Positions 57,170-64,000 of a stretch of DNA of 64,000 nt are shown piece after piece. Position numbers and translations under genes: made by a program. The DNA lies in the NCBI RefSeq assembly GCF_013106755.1, contig NZ_WHPF01000002.1:124001-188000 (forward strand). The letters run 5' to 3'. Source of the DNA: Limnovirga soli (GTDB lineage: Bacteria; Bacteroidota; Bacteroidia; Chitinophagales; Chitinophagaceae). Under the pieces are notes generated by a model. The model was not told the origin of the DNA. It worked only from the letters and a program-made list of their open reading frames with translations, and ran no database searches. Position 1 is the first letter of the stretch, and every line of letters starts with the position of its first letter.

Positions 57170-58471
57170 ATGAAACTTAAACAACCGTCAATTCTGTGCT
57201 TCATTCTTACATTTTGCTTCAGTGCTAACTTGCTGGCAAATTGCAATGATACCCTGGAAAACAAAAATGCGGCACCAGTAACAGCTAATGAGGATGCTTC
57301 AATCGTATTGCCGGTTGGTTTTACTGCAGTAAGGTTTGCAGATAGTTTGGGCGAAGCCCGCCACCTTATTGTAGCGCCATCCGGAAAAGTATATGTAAAA
57401 TTATCTGCTCAATTAAAAGGTGCCGCCATTTATGAATTAACTGATGCCAATGGAGATGGCAGGGCAGAAATAAAAACAGGTTTTGGTGCATTTACAGGAA
57501 CGGGGATTGGCTTACACAATGGCTACTTATATGCTTCCTCCGATAACGATGTATTTCGGTTTAAGGTTGATGCAGCTGGTAATGTACTCAATCCCAAAGA
57601 ACCAGAAACCGTAATTTTCGGTTTAATTAACCGCCATCAGCACGAGGCAAAGTCATTTACTTTTGATAATGAAGGCAATATTTATGTAAATATTGGAGCC
57701 TACTCCAATTCTTGTCAGGAGAAAGACAGAACAAAAGGATCAAAAGGCATGATGCCTTGCCCAATTCTGGATTCTGCAGGTGGTATCTGGAAATTTAGTG
57801 CCAATAAACTCAATCAAACTTATTCAGATGGTACCCGTTATGCCACCGGTTTAAGAAATGTAGTGGGTTTAAGATGGAATACCAATACCAACAGCCTTTT
57901 TGTAATGCAACATGGCCGCGACGGATTACACGATCTTTATCCGGATATGTATGATACCAAACAAAGCGCTGAGTTACCCGCCGAATGTATGTACGAGTTA
58001 AAACAAGGAGATAACTGCGGTTGGCCATACATGTATTACGATCCATTCCAAAAGAAAAAAATTCTTTCTCCGGAGTATGGCGGCGATGGCAAAAAGGAGC
58101 CAACAGAAAACTACAAAGCACCAGCTGCTGCTTTTCCGGCACATATGGCACCAAACGATTTATTGTTTTATACTGGCAGCATGTTCCCCGAAAAATATAA
58201 AAACGGTGCTTTTATTGCCTTTCATGGTTCATGGAACAGGTCACCTGAACCACAAAAAGGCTATCTGGTAGCTTTTGTACCATTTAAAGATGGTAAACCA
58301 ACTGATAATTGGGAAATTTTTGCTGATAATTTTGCAGGCGGCCCGGCATATATTTCTCCGGGTAAAGCCAAACATCGTCCATGTGGTTTGGCACAAGGCC
58401 CCGATGGCGCCTTGTACGTATGCGACGATTCTGGCGGCACCATTTATAAAATAACTTACAAGGCACAATAG
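57170..58471 (+). CDS. Exported PQQ-type sugar (sorbosone-like) dehydrogenase
   Basis: A 433-residue exported protein with a signal peptide ending near LLANC. The fold is expected to be a six-bladed propeller; HNGYLYASSDNDVFRF, ATGLRNVVGLRWN and FHGSWNRSP match sorbosone dehydrogenase-like oxidoreductases that pass electrons through PQQ. The substrate is unknown. It sits inside the his operon, with 42 bp after hisC and 6 bp before the cytochrome gene, and probably passes electrons to that cytochrome. Confidence 0.9.
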   Translation: MKLKQPSILCFILTFCFSANLLANCNDTLENKNAAPVTANEDASIVLPVGFTAVRFADSLGEARHLIVAPSGKVYVKLSAQLKGAAIYELTDANGDGRAEIKTGFGAFTGTGIGLHNGYLYASSDNDVFRFKVDAAGNVLNPKEPETVIFGLINRHQHEAKSFTFDNEGNIYVNIGAYSNSCQEKDRTKGSKGMMPCPILDSAGGIWKFSANKLNQTYSDGTRYATGLRNVVGLRWNTNTNSLFVMQHGRDGLHDLYPDMYDTKQSAELPAECMYELKQGDNCGWPYMYYDPFQKKKILSPEYGGDGKKEPTENYKAPAAAFPAHMAPNDLLFYTGSMFPEKYKNGAFIAFHGSWNRSPEPQKGYLVAFVPFKDGKPTDNWEIFADNFAGGPAYISPGKAKHRPCGLAQGPDGALYVCDDSGGTIYKITYKAQ

Positions 58472-58477
58472 CCCTTT

Positions 58478-58882
58478 ATGATAAAAAAACTCATTTTCGC
58501 TTTGGTGGTAACTGCTGCCACCTATTGTGTTACAGCCCAAAACAATGGGCCGTCTTTTACCAGGGGTAAACAACTTTATACCGATTATTGCCTAACCTGC
58601 CATCAGGACGATGGGGCTGGCGTACCCAAATTAAATCCCTCACTTATCAATTCTTCTTTTGTAAGTGGAGATAAGAAAAAAATTATAAGCTGGGTATTAC
58701 AGGGCACAACCGATAAAATAGAAATTGATGGCAAATTCTATTCAAACAATATGCCTGCACAAAATTATTTAACCGATCAGCAAATAGCAGATGTATTAAC
58801 TTTTATCCGGGGAAGCTTTGGCAATAAATATAGCGCCATCAGCCCCGCAGATGTTAAAGCCATCAGGGCTGGCATCAAATAA
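58478..58882 (+). CDS. Exported small cytochrome c
   Basis: A 134-residue protein with a signal peptide ending near CVTAQN. One haem-binding motif CLTCH is at residues 38-42, and a likely axial Met is in NNMPAQNYL, as in class I cytochromes. It is tightly linked to the preceding dehydrogenase and is its probable electron acceptor in the periplasm. Confidence 0.93.
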   Translation: MIKKLIFALVVTAATYCVTAQNNGPSFTRGKQLYTDYCLTCHQDDGAGVPKLNPSLINSSFVSGDKKKIISWVLQGTTDKIEIDGKFYSNNMPAQNYLTDQQIADVLTFIRGSFGNKYSAISPADVKAIRAGIK

Positions 58883-58918
58883 ATTATTAGCCCGGCTGTT
58901 GTGCAACTATTATGCTTC

Positions 58919-58939
58919 ACTTGCGTCGCACACTTGTGC
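58919..58939 (-). repeat. Dispersed repeat, type A core, between cytochrome gene and hisB
   Basis: The core has GCAC at its outer end and the GCCGGGCTAATAA tail at about 58885-58896. Confidence 0.92.
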
Positions 58940-59003
58940 GGTTGTCTGGTGTGGCAGCTAACAATAACCGGCAAAACCATACCAACAATAACCAACAACC
59001 GGC

Positions 59004-60173
59004 ATGAGCAATCAAGCAACCAACTACGCAGCAAAACGTGTTTTATTTATCGACCGTGATGGAACGCTCATAAACGAAGCGCCACCTACCTATCAGTTAG
59101 ATGATTTTGCCAAACTTAGCTTTTACCCAAATATGTTTGAGTTCATGAGCAAAATTGCCCGTGAACTGGATTACGAATTAATTATGGTGACCAATCAGGA
59201 TGGTTTGGGTACAAGTGCTTTTCCCGAAGATACTTTCTGGCCATTGCACAACCTGGTAATGCGTAGTTTGGAAGGGGAGGGCATTTATTTTAAAGAAGTA
59301 TATATTGATAAAACATTTGCCATAGACAATGCACCCACCCGTAAACCAAATACAGGCATGCTAACAAAGTTTATCAATAATCCTGATTATGATTTGCAAA
59401 ACTCCTTTGTAATTGGAGATAGAATTACAGATATACAACTGGCCAAAAACCTGGGTTGTAAAGGCATTTGGCTAAATAATGACCCTTCTTTGGGTGGTGG
59501 TGAAATAAAAGATAAAGCAACCGAATTGCGTGCCGATACTGTAGCACTGGAAACTACCCAATGGAGTGATATATATAGCTTTTTAAAACTGGGTTTACGT
59601 ACAGTAGTACACGAACGCAATACCAACGAAACCCAGATAAAAATAGACCTAAACATTGATGGCAGCGGTAAAGCCAATATACATACCGGGCTTGGCTTTT
59701 TTGATCATATGTTAGATCAGATAGCCCGCCACGGTAAAATGGATTTAACCATTAACGCAAAAGGCGATTTACATATTGATGAACACCATACCATTGAAGA
59801 TACAGGCATTGCATTAGGTGAAGCATTTGCCAAGGTACTGATAGATAAACGCGGTATGGAGCGCTATGGTTTTGCATTACCAATGGATGAAGCAGATGCC
59901 AAAGTGGTGATTGATTTTGGTGGCCGTAACTGGCTGTTTTGGAATGCCGAATTTAAACGCGAAAAAATTGGTGAAATGCCCACCGAAATGTTTTATCACT
60001 TCTTTAAATCGTTTAGTGATGCAGCCAAATGCAATATTAATATAGAATGCCGGGGCGATAATGAGCACCATAAAATTGAAGCTATATTCAAAGCATTTGC
60101 CAAGGCGATACGCATGGCTGTAAAAAGAGATCCGCTAAGTAATTATTTGCCGAGTACAAAGGGGGTTTTATAG
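59004..60173 (+). CDS. hisB: Bifunctional histidinol-phosphatase / imidazoleglycerol-phosphate dehydratase
   Basis: A 389-residue fusion of two histidine-pathway enzymes. Residues 10-165 form a HAD phosphatase ([28 protein letters not shown]). Residues 200-389 form the dehydratase, with [18 protein letters not shown] and [10 protein letters not shown] metal-binding His motifs. The hisH, hisA, hisF and hisI genes do not follow; nusB does. Confidence 0.97.
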   Translation: MSNQATNYAAKRVLFIDRDGTLINEAPPTYQLDDFAKLSFYPNMFEFMSKIARELDYELIMVTNQDGLGTSAFPEDTFWPLHNLVMRSLEGEGIYFKEVYIDKTFAIDNAPTRKPNTGMLTKFINNPDYDLQNSFVIGDRITDIQLAKNLGCKGIWLNNDPSLGGGEIKDKATELRADTVALETTQWSDIYSFLKLGLRTVVHERNTNETQIKIDLNIDGSGKANIHTGLGFFDHMLDQIARHGKMDLTINAKGDLHIDEHHTIEDTGIALGEAFAKVLIDKRGMERYGFALPMDEADAKVVIDFGGRNWLFWNAEFKREKIGEMPTEMFYHFFKSFSDAAKCNINIECRGDNEHHKIEAIFKAFAKAIRMAVKRDPLSNYLPSTKGVL

Positions 60174-60232
60174 TTGTTACTTGTTACCTTGTATGCAATG
60201 CCTAATTAAGTTTGATGATTAGGATTGTTGGC

Positions 60233-60252
60233 GTACAAGTGAGTGACACAAC
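60233..60252 (+). repeat. Dispersed repeat, type C core
   Basis: Reads GTACAAGTGAGTGACACAAC, preceded by TTGTTGGC. The tail is weak. Confidence 0.85.
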
Positions 60253-60386
60253 ACCAGTTGAATCATTAATCCACAGTCTGATACATAATTCTTATATAGC
60301 TATTAACAGCTTTATTGCAATTTTATGAAAGGCTGGTATGGGTTTTACCCCTATCTTCGCAGCCTCAAAAAAAGTTCTTTCCCGCA

Positions 60387-61316
60387 ATGATTAGTAGAAG
60401 AAATATTCGTGTTAAAGTGATGCAGGAGCTGTATGCACAACAAACTTTAGAAGGTACGCCGGCCATGGTTGATCCGGTTAAGAATTTACATAAGCTATTA
60501 GACCAATGCAGTAATTTATTTGTATACCTGCTTTATTTTATTACAGAAGTAGCCCGTTACGCAGAAACAGATGCCATACTTAGGGCCAATAAAAACCTGC
60601 CTTCGGATGCGGACAAGAATGTTAATACCAAACTGGCTGGTAACCAGCTACTATGGGCTATTTTAGAAAGCGATTCTTTTAAAAGAGAAAAATCCGCCAG
60701 AACCATACCCTTTGAAGATACCAAAGAGCAGGTGAAGAAAGTGTATAATAAACTGGTTGAAACAGATTTATATAAACAATATATTGCTGAACAAAGTCGC
60801 GATAAAAAGGAAGAAAAAGCCTTATTACAATATATTTTTACCGACCTGATGCTGCCCGACGAAAATTTTATTGAGCACCTTGAAGAACATTTTTCTAACT
60901 GGGATGACGACAGTGAAATGATGGATCAGTTAATGCTGCATTACCTGCAAAAACCCGGTGGCTATAATTTACAAGATCTTATTGGAGATGAAAAAACAAA
61001 ATTTGCCAAAGACCTTTTGTTAACGGTTACCAATAAAGGCGAATATGCTATTGAATTAATTAAACCCAAACTAAAAAACTGGGATAGTGAGCGTATCGCT
61101 GTATTGGATATGATTCTAATGCAAATGGGTGTTTGCGAATTATTATATTTCGAAACCATACCACCAAAAGTTACTATTAACGAATATATTGATCTTGCTA
61201 AAGAATACAGTACGCCGCAAAGTGGCCAGTTTGTAAATGGTATTTTAGATAGCCTGCATAAAGAACTGCTTGCTGAGAACAAGATTCATAAAATTGAGTT
61301 CAAAAGAAAAGCATAA
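60387..61316 (+). CDS. nusB: Transcription antitermination factor NusB, long form
   Basis: A 309-residue protein. The ATG at 60387 gives MISRRNIRVKVMQELYA, the standard start. The C-terminal 140 residues are the helical NusB domain (DSERIAVLDMILMQMGVCELLYF; ATPAK-type VTINEYIDLAKEYSTPQSGQFVNGILD), which binds boxA RNA with S10. The extra N-terminal helical part is usual in Bacteroidetes. It heads a run of genes with a lipoprotein and yajC. A TATCTTCG box at 60352-60359 may be its -7 element. Confidence 0.94.
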   Translation: MISRRNIRVKVMQELYAQQTLEGTPAMVDPVKNLHKLLDQCSNLFVYLLYFITEVARYAETDAILRANKNLPSDADKNVNTKLAGNQLLWAILESDSFKREKSARTIPFEDTKEQVKKVYNKLVETDLYKQYIAEQSRDKKEEKALLQYIFTDLMLPDENFIEHLEEHFSNWDDDSEMMDQLMLHYLQKPGGYNLQDLIGDEKTKFAKDLLLTVTNKGEYAIELIKPKLKNWDSERIAVLDMILMQMGVCELLYFETIPPKVTINEYIDLAKEYSTPQSGQFVNGILDSLHKELLAENKIHKIEFKRKA

Positions 61317-61327
61317 ACGGAAACTAT

Positions 61328-61335
61328 TACATTTG
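61328..61335 (+). promoter_or_regulatory. -7 promoter box TACATTTG before the DUF1573 gene
   Basis: This matches TAnnTTTG and lies 24 bp before the ATG. No TTTG is present at the -33 distance. Confidence 0.45.
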
Positions 61336-61359
61336 CACATTCCCAAAAAATCTAACATA

Positions 61360-61824
61360 ATGCAAAAGCTCATTTTGTTGTTTTCGGTAATCGCTGTTTT
61401 TTCACTGGCTTCTTGTGATGAAACTAATACGAGCAATACGCCTTCAGCCAATGTGGGTATAGATTCTGCCAATTTTACACAGGTACAATGGACAGATACT
61501 TTAATAGATTTTGGTACCATAACCAAAGGCCAGAAAGTACATATAGTGTTTAAATGCAAAAACACTGGCACCAAGCCCATGTTTATTTATTATGTACGCC
61601 CCGGCTGTGGCTGCACTGTTGCTGAGTATACCAAGGAAGCTATTGCACCTGGTGGCAGCGGCGAGATAGATGCTTCTTACGATAGCAACCATGGCATTGT
61701 TGGGCAAATTAGAAAATCAATCACTGTTCAAACCAATACAACCAATCCTTCACCGCAATTGTTTTTTACCGGTACGGTATTAGATCCGTCGCTGGCCAGA
61801 GACACTACTGCAAAAAAGGGTTAA
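61360..61824 (+). CDS. DUF1573 lipoprotein
   Basis: A 154-residue lipoprotein with lipobox LASCDE, so the Cys at residue 18 should carry lipid. The mature domain (WTDTLIDFGTITKGQKVHIVFKCKNTGTKPMFIYYVRPGCGCTV) is the DUF1573 beta-sandwich, an ASPM-SPD-2-Hydin-like fold. Its role is unknown. The ATG at 61360 is preferred over longer in-frame starts overlapping nusB. yajC follows by 36 bp. Confidence 0.9.
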   Translation: MQKLILLFSVIAVFSLASCDETNTSNTPSANVGIDSANFTQVQWTDTLIDFGTITKGQKVHIVFKCKNTGTKPMFIYYVRPGCGCTVAEYTKEAIAPGGSGEIDASYDSNHGIVGQIRKSITVQTNTTNPSPQLFFTGTVLDPSLARDTTAKKG

Positions 61825-61860
61825 CAATCAAATCTGCACATTTTTATAAAACAAAACAAT

Positions 61861-62208
61861 ATGAATCTGATGAACACATTTTTTTTAATGGCACCTCCTC
61901 AAGGTGGAGAGCAATCGCCAATACCTACTTTTATTATGATGGGAGCCATTATATTGGTATTCTGGTTATTTATGATTCGTCCTCAGGCAAAAAAGGCAAA
62001 AGACCAAAAGAAATATATTGAAGATCTGGCCAAAGGCGATAAAGTGGTAACCATTGCCGGTATTCACGGTATTGTAAACAAAGTAAACGATGATGGTACT
62101 ATTAACCTGGAAGTAAGTCCGGGTAGTTATATAAAACTGGAAAAATCAGCCATTAGTTTAGAGTGGAGCCAAACTGCCAACAAAGCAGCCACTGCCGATA
62201 AAAAATAA
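61861..62208 (+). CDS. yajC: Preprotein translocase subunit YajC
   Basis: A 115-residue inner-membrane protein with one N-terminal transmembrane helix (IPTFIMMGAIILVFWLFMI) followed by RPQAKKAKDQKKYIEDLAKGDKVVTIAGIHGIV, the YajC hallmark. It associates with SecDF and aids protein export. It ends a plus-strand group closed by a terminator. Confidence 0.96.
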   Translation: MNLMNTFFLMAPPQGGEQSPIPTFIMMGAIILVFWLFMIRPQAKKAKDQKKYIEDLAKGDKVVTIAGIHGIVNKVNDDGTINLEVSPGSYIKLEKSAISLEWSQTANKAATADKK

Positions 62209-62223
62209 ATGTAAAATCATATG

Positions 62224-62258
62224 AAAACGGGGAAATACCAATTTCCTCGTTTTTTTTA
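62224..62258 (+). terminator. Intrinsic terminator after yajC
   Basis: A 13 bp stem AAAACGGGGAAAT with one G-T pair has a 4-base loop and is followed by a T run. Confidence 0.92.
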
Positions 62259-62289
62259 TGTACCCGGCGCTCGTTTTTATGGCAACACC

Positions 62290-62310
62290 GCTTGCGTCGC
62301 ACTCTTGTAC
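62290..62310 (-). repeat. Dispersed repeat, type A core
   Basis: A full core copy with a GTGTTGCCATAAAAAC inner flank and a GCCGGGTACATAAAAAAA tail that overlaps the yajC terminator. Confidence 0.93.
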
Positions 62311-62348
62311 TATAGTAATACTACTCAGCAAAACAGCCAAATAATACC

Positions 62349-62852
62349 ATGCTTAGTGCTGCCGATTATATTCAACATTATCAATTTAAAATACACCCCG
62401 AAGGTGGTTACTACAGCCAAACCTACTGTGCTGCCGAAGAAATACAACAGCAGGCATTACCCGCAAGGTTTACAGGTAATAGGTTTTTCTCCACAGCTAT
62501 TTATTTTTTGTTAGAGCAAGGCAATTTCTCAGCATTCCACCGCATTAAAAGTGATGAATGCTGGCATTTTTATGAAGGTCAAACCTTATTGGTGCATGTA
62601 TTACACACAACTGGTACATTAGAAACAATACAACTGGGTAAAAACATACAGCAAGGCGAAACATTTCAATTTGTTGTACCGGCAGGTTGTTGGTTTGCCA
62701 GTGAACCGGCTGCCACAACTTCATTTAGTTTGGCAGGATGTACCGTTGCACCCGGTTTTAATTTCGAAGATTTTGAATTAGCAAAATGCGAAACGCTTTC
62801 AGCGGAATTTCCACAACACGCCACAATAATTCAGCGCCTTACCCGACAGTAG
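62349..62852 (+). CDS. Cupin-type protein (DUF985)
   Basis: A 167-residue beta-barrel protein. The start IHPEGGYYSQTY, then AIYFLLEQGNFSAFHRIKSDECWHFYEG and PAGCWFASEP match the DUF985/cupin_5 family, whose function is unsettled. Its last 14 bp overlap the end of the membrane-protein gene on the other strand. Confidence 0.9.
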   Translation: MLSAADYIQHYQFKIHPEGGYYSQTYCAAEEIQQQALPARFTGNRFFSTAIYFLLEQGNFSAFHRIKSDECWHFYEGQTLLVHVLHTTGTLETIQLGKNIQQGETFQFVVPAGCWFASEPAATTSFSLAGCTVAPGFNFEDFELAKCETLSAEFPQHATIIQRLTRQ

Positions 62853-63246
62853 ATTGGGTAGATTGCCAAACCGTATTTTTTTGCTTTTGTTGGACTTCCT
62901 GTTGTAACTTAATAATTGTAAAAGCCAGCACACAAAGCACCAGTATAATTATTACAGCAATAATAATCCATGAAAGATTTTTTATTGCCCGTTTATCTTT
63001 TTTCGATTTTTGTTGATCCAATTGTTTTTGTAGGGTCTTATTTAATTGGCTAACTGTATCATCCAGGTTCCGGCCAGATGAGAAAGCCTGTAAGCCTTCC
63101 ACCGCATCGTTTATAAAATCAGAATCAGCCATTTGCTTTTCTATGGCATGTAATTCTTCATTTGAAATATCGCCGGTAAGATATTTCATTAACTGCTCCT
63201 CATTCAGTTCATCATCCTCATGTAATATATTGGTCAGGTCTTCCAT
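62839..63246 (-). CDS. Single-pass membrane protein, probable partner of the ECF sigma factor
   Basis: A 135-residue protein with an acidic, helical N-terminal part, one membrane helix (NLSWIIIAVIIILVLCVLAFTII) near residues 90-112 and a short C-terminal tail. The layout and its position directly after an ECF sigma gene (stop and start are adjacent) fit an anti-sigma factor, though the usual zinc-finger motif is absent. The ATG is at 63246. Confidence 0.7.
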   Translation of the reverse strand: MEDLTNILHEDDELNEEQLMKYLTGDISNEELHAIEKQMADSDFINDAVEGLQAFSSGRNLDDTVSQLNKTLQKQLDQQKSKKDKRAIKNLSWIIIAVIIILVLCVLAFTIIKLQQEVQQKQKNTVWQSTQSTVG

Positions 63247-63813
63247 TTAGTGTTTCATCTTTTTTTCAACAAGCATTTTCAGGTTACGTTTACCATTTTG
63301 AATATAACTTTTAACCTGCAATAAACTATAACCCGTAGCGTCTGTAATTTCCTGGTAGCTTTTATGTTGCAGGTAAAATAAAGTTACACATGTTTTTTGT
63401 TCATTATTCAGTTCATCCAGCGAGTTTGACACCTGTGCTAATAAATGGTCTTGCTCAATATGCAGGCTGGTGTGAATGGTTTCATCCGCTAATTGCACAG
63501 CATCGGTAATTTCACGGGTAAACTTCCTGGTTTTATCACGCAACTGCATAAAGCAATGGTTACGGGCTACCATGTATACCCAGCTTTTAAAATATTCTAC
63601 CTTATACTTCTGCAGTTCTGCAATAACCTTCAAAAATATTTGCTGTACGGCATCTTTTGCCAGCTCTTCATTTTTTAAATATTTCATACACACACCCAGC
63701 AAAAGCAAGGTATAGCGTTCCAGCAAAACACCCAGCCACTGGTTATTATGTTCTGCATAGAATTTTTCCAACAGTTCGCTATCGCTAATATGTGAATATG
63801 AGTTTTTCTTCAC
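63247..63813 (-). CDS. ECF-type RNA polymerase sigma factor
   Basis: A 188-residue sigma-70 family protein. Region 2 has YLKNEELAKDAVQQIFLKVI and FKSWVYMVARNHC; region 4 has LDELNNEQKTCVTLFYLQHKSYQEIADATGY-like residues that bind the -35 element. The start is a GTG at 63813. It is paired with the membrane protein at 62839 and probably regulates its own promoter, which lies divergent to the C40 peptidase gene. Confidence 0.93.
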   Translation of the reverse strand: MKKNSYSHISDSELLEKFYAEHNNQWLGVLLERYTLLLLGVCMKYLKNEELAKDAVQQIFLKVIAELQKYKVEYFKSWVYMVARNHCFMQLRDKTRKFTREITDAVQLADETIHTSLHIEQDHLLAQVSNSLDELNNEQKTCVTLFYLQHKSYQEITDATGYSLLQVKSYIQNGKRNLKMLVEKKMKH

Positions 63814-63817
63814 GCTG

Positions 63818-63838
63818 TAAAGTAAATATTTTACTTTA
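63818..63838. promoter_or_regulatory. Palindrome between the sigma factor and C40 peptidase genes
   Basis: A perfect 9 bp inverted repeat (TAAAGTAAA with TTTACTTTA) has a 3-base spacer. It lies 5 bp before the sigma start, in the shared divergent region. It could be an operator or a chance AT-rich palindrome. Confidence 0.3.
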
Positions 63839-63887
63839 TCAGGATGCAGGATTTTCTAAATTCCATAACTAATCCTCACATTTGTAT

Positions 63888-64000
63888 ATGCAAAAAATTA
63901 TTAGCATAGCAGCTGTTTGTCCGCTATGGGCTAGCCCATCCTACAAATCGGAAATGACCAGCCAGCTATTATTTGGTGAGCAGGCAACCATTCTGGAAAC
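63888..64000 (+). CDS. Probable C40 (NlpC/P60) peptidase, 5' end only
   Basis: The ORF starts at ATG 63888 and runs off the window after 37 codons. The visible residues AAVCPLWASPSYKSEMTSQLLFGE match the N-terminal SH3-like region of C40 peptidases in this family of bacteria. The catalytic part is outside the window, so the assignment is provisional. Confidence 0.6.
   Translation, partial: MQKIISIAAVCPLWASPSYKSEMTSQLLFGEQATILE

Noticed and set aside
60315-60386. 24-codon N-terminal extension of NusB
   Set aside because: The standard MISRRNIRVK start is at 60387, and the extension crosses the likely promoter box.
1827-62310. CRISPR array or transposon-end array from the repeated 20-mers
   Set aside because: Copies are scattered over 60 kb in both orientations, without regular spacers, leader or cas genes.

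Overview
The window looks like chromosomal DNA of a member of the Bacteroidetes, most likely family Chitinophagaceae. The evidence is AT-rich intergenic DNA, promoters of the TTTG-N19-TAnnTTTG type, type IX secretion (T9SS) sorting domains, a PorP/SprF-like protein, and many genes of typical Bacteroidetes type (YfhO-like, WbqC-like, M61 peptidase, long NusB). No rRNA, tRNA, CRISPR array, phage or transposase gene was seen.

Layout. 1-5.3 kb: a Kdp potassium ATPase operon on the minus strand (kdpB cut by the window edge, kdpA, kdpF, one more tiny membrane ORF) behind a sigma-54-type response regulator. 5.8-13.8 kb: a YfhO-like membrane protein, then a plus-strand run of GNAT, ABC ATPase, DinB-like transferase and Nudix genes, then a B12/radical SAM protein. 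14-26 kb: a T9SS-secreted DUF4114 protein, an M61 peptidase, a CDGSH protein, a degenerate receiver, a SRPBCC protein, a GAF-histidine kinase, small proteins, a decayed stretch and a large unrecognised protein. 27-38 kb: cysC-sat, a lipoprotein, WbqC-like, PorP/SprF-like, purB, mqnA and a 1312-residue T9SS type B surface protein. 38-46 kb: a glycan locus with four family-2 glycosyltransferases, two methyltransferases and two lipoproteins. 46-53 kb: dnaJ-grpE, rlmI-like, a secreted seven-repeat protein and a CxxCH-bearing secreted protein. 53.6-60.2 kb: a histidine operon (hisG, hisD, hisC, hisB) preceded by a promoter, a His-rich leader peptide and an attenuator, and interrupted by a sugar-dehydrogenase/cytochrome c pair. 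60.4-64 kb: nusB, a DUF1573 lipoprotein, yajC, a cupin, an ECF sigma factor with a membrane partner, and the start of a C40 peptidase.

The most unusual feature is a dispersed intergenic repeat present about 29 times. It has one of three interchangeable cores of about 20 bp between shared flanks and a shared GCCGGG-type tail. Five times two copies sit head to head 50-90 bp apart, and two copies look like recombinants between core types. It never lies inside a convincing gene. The second main finding is the histidine attenuator, where a 16-codon leader with four His codons is followed by an intrinsic terminator just before hisG.
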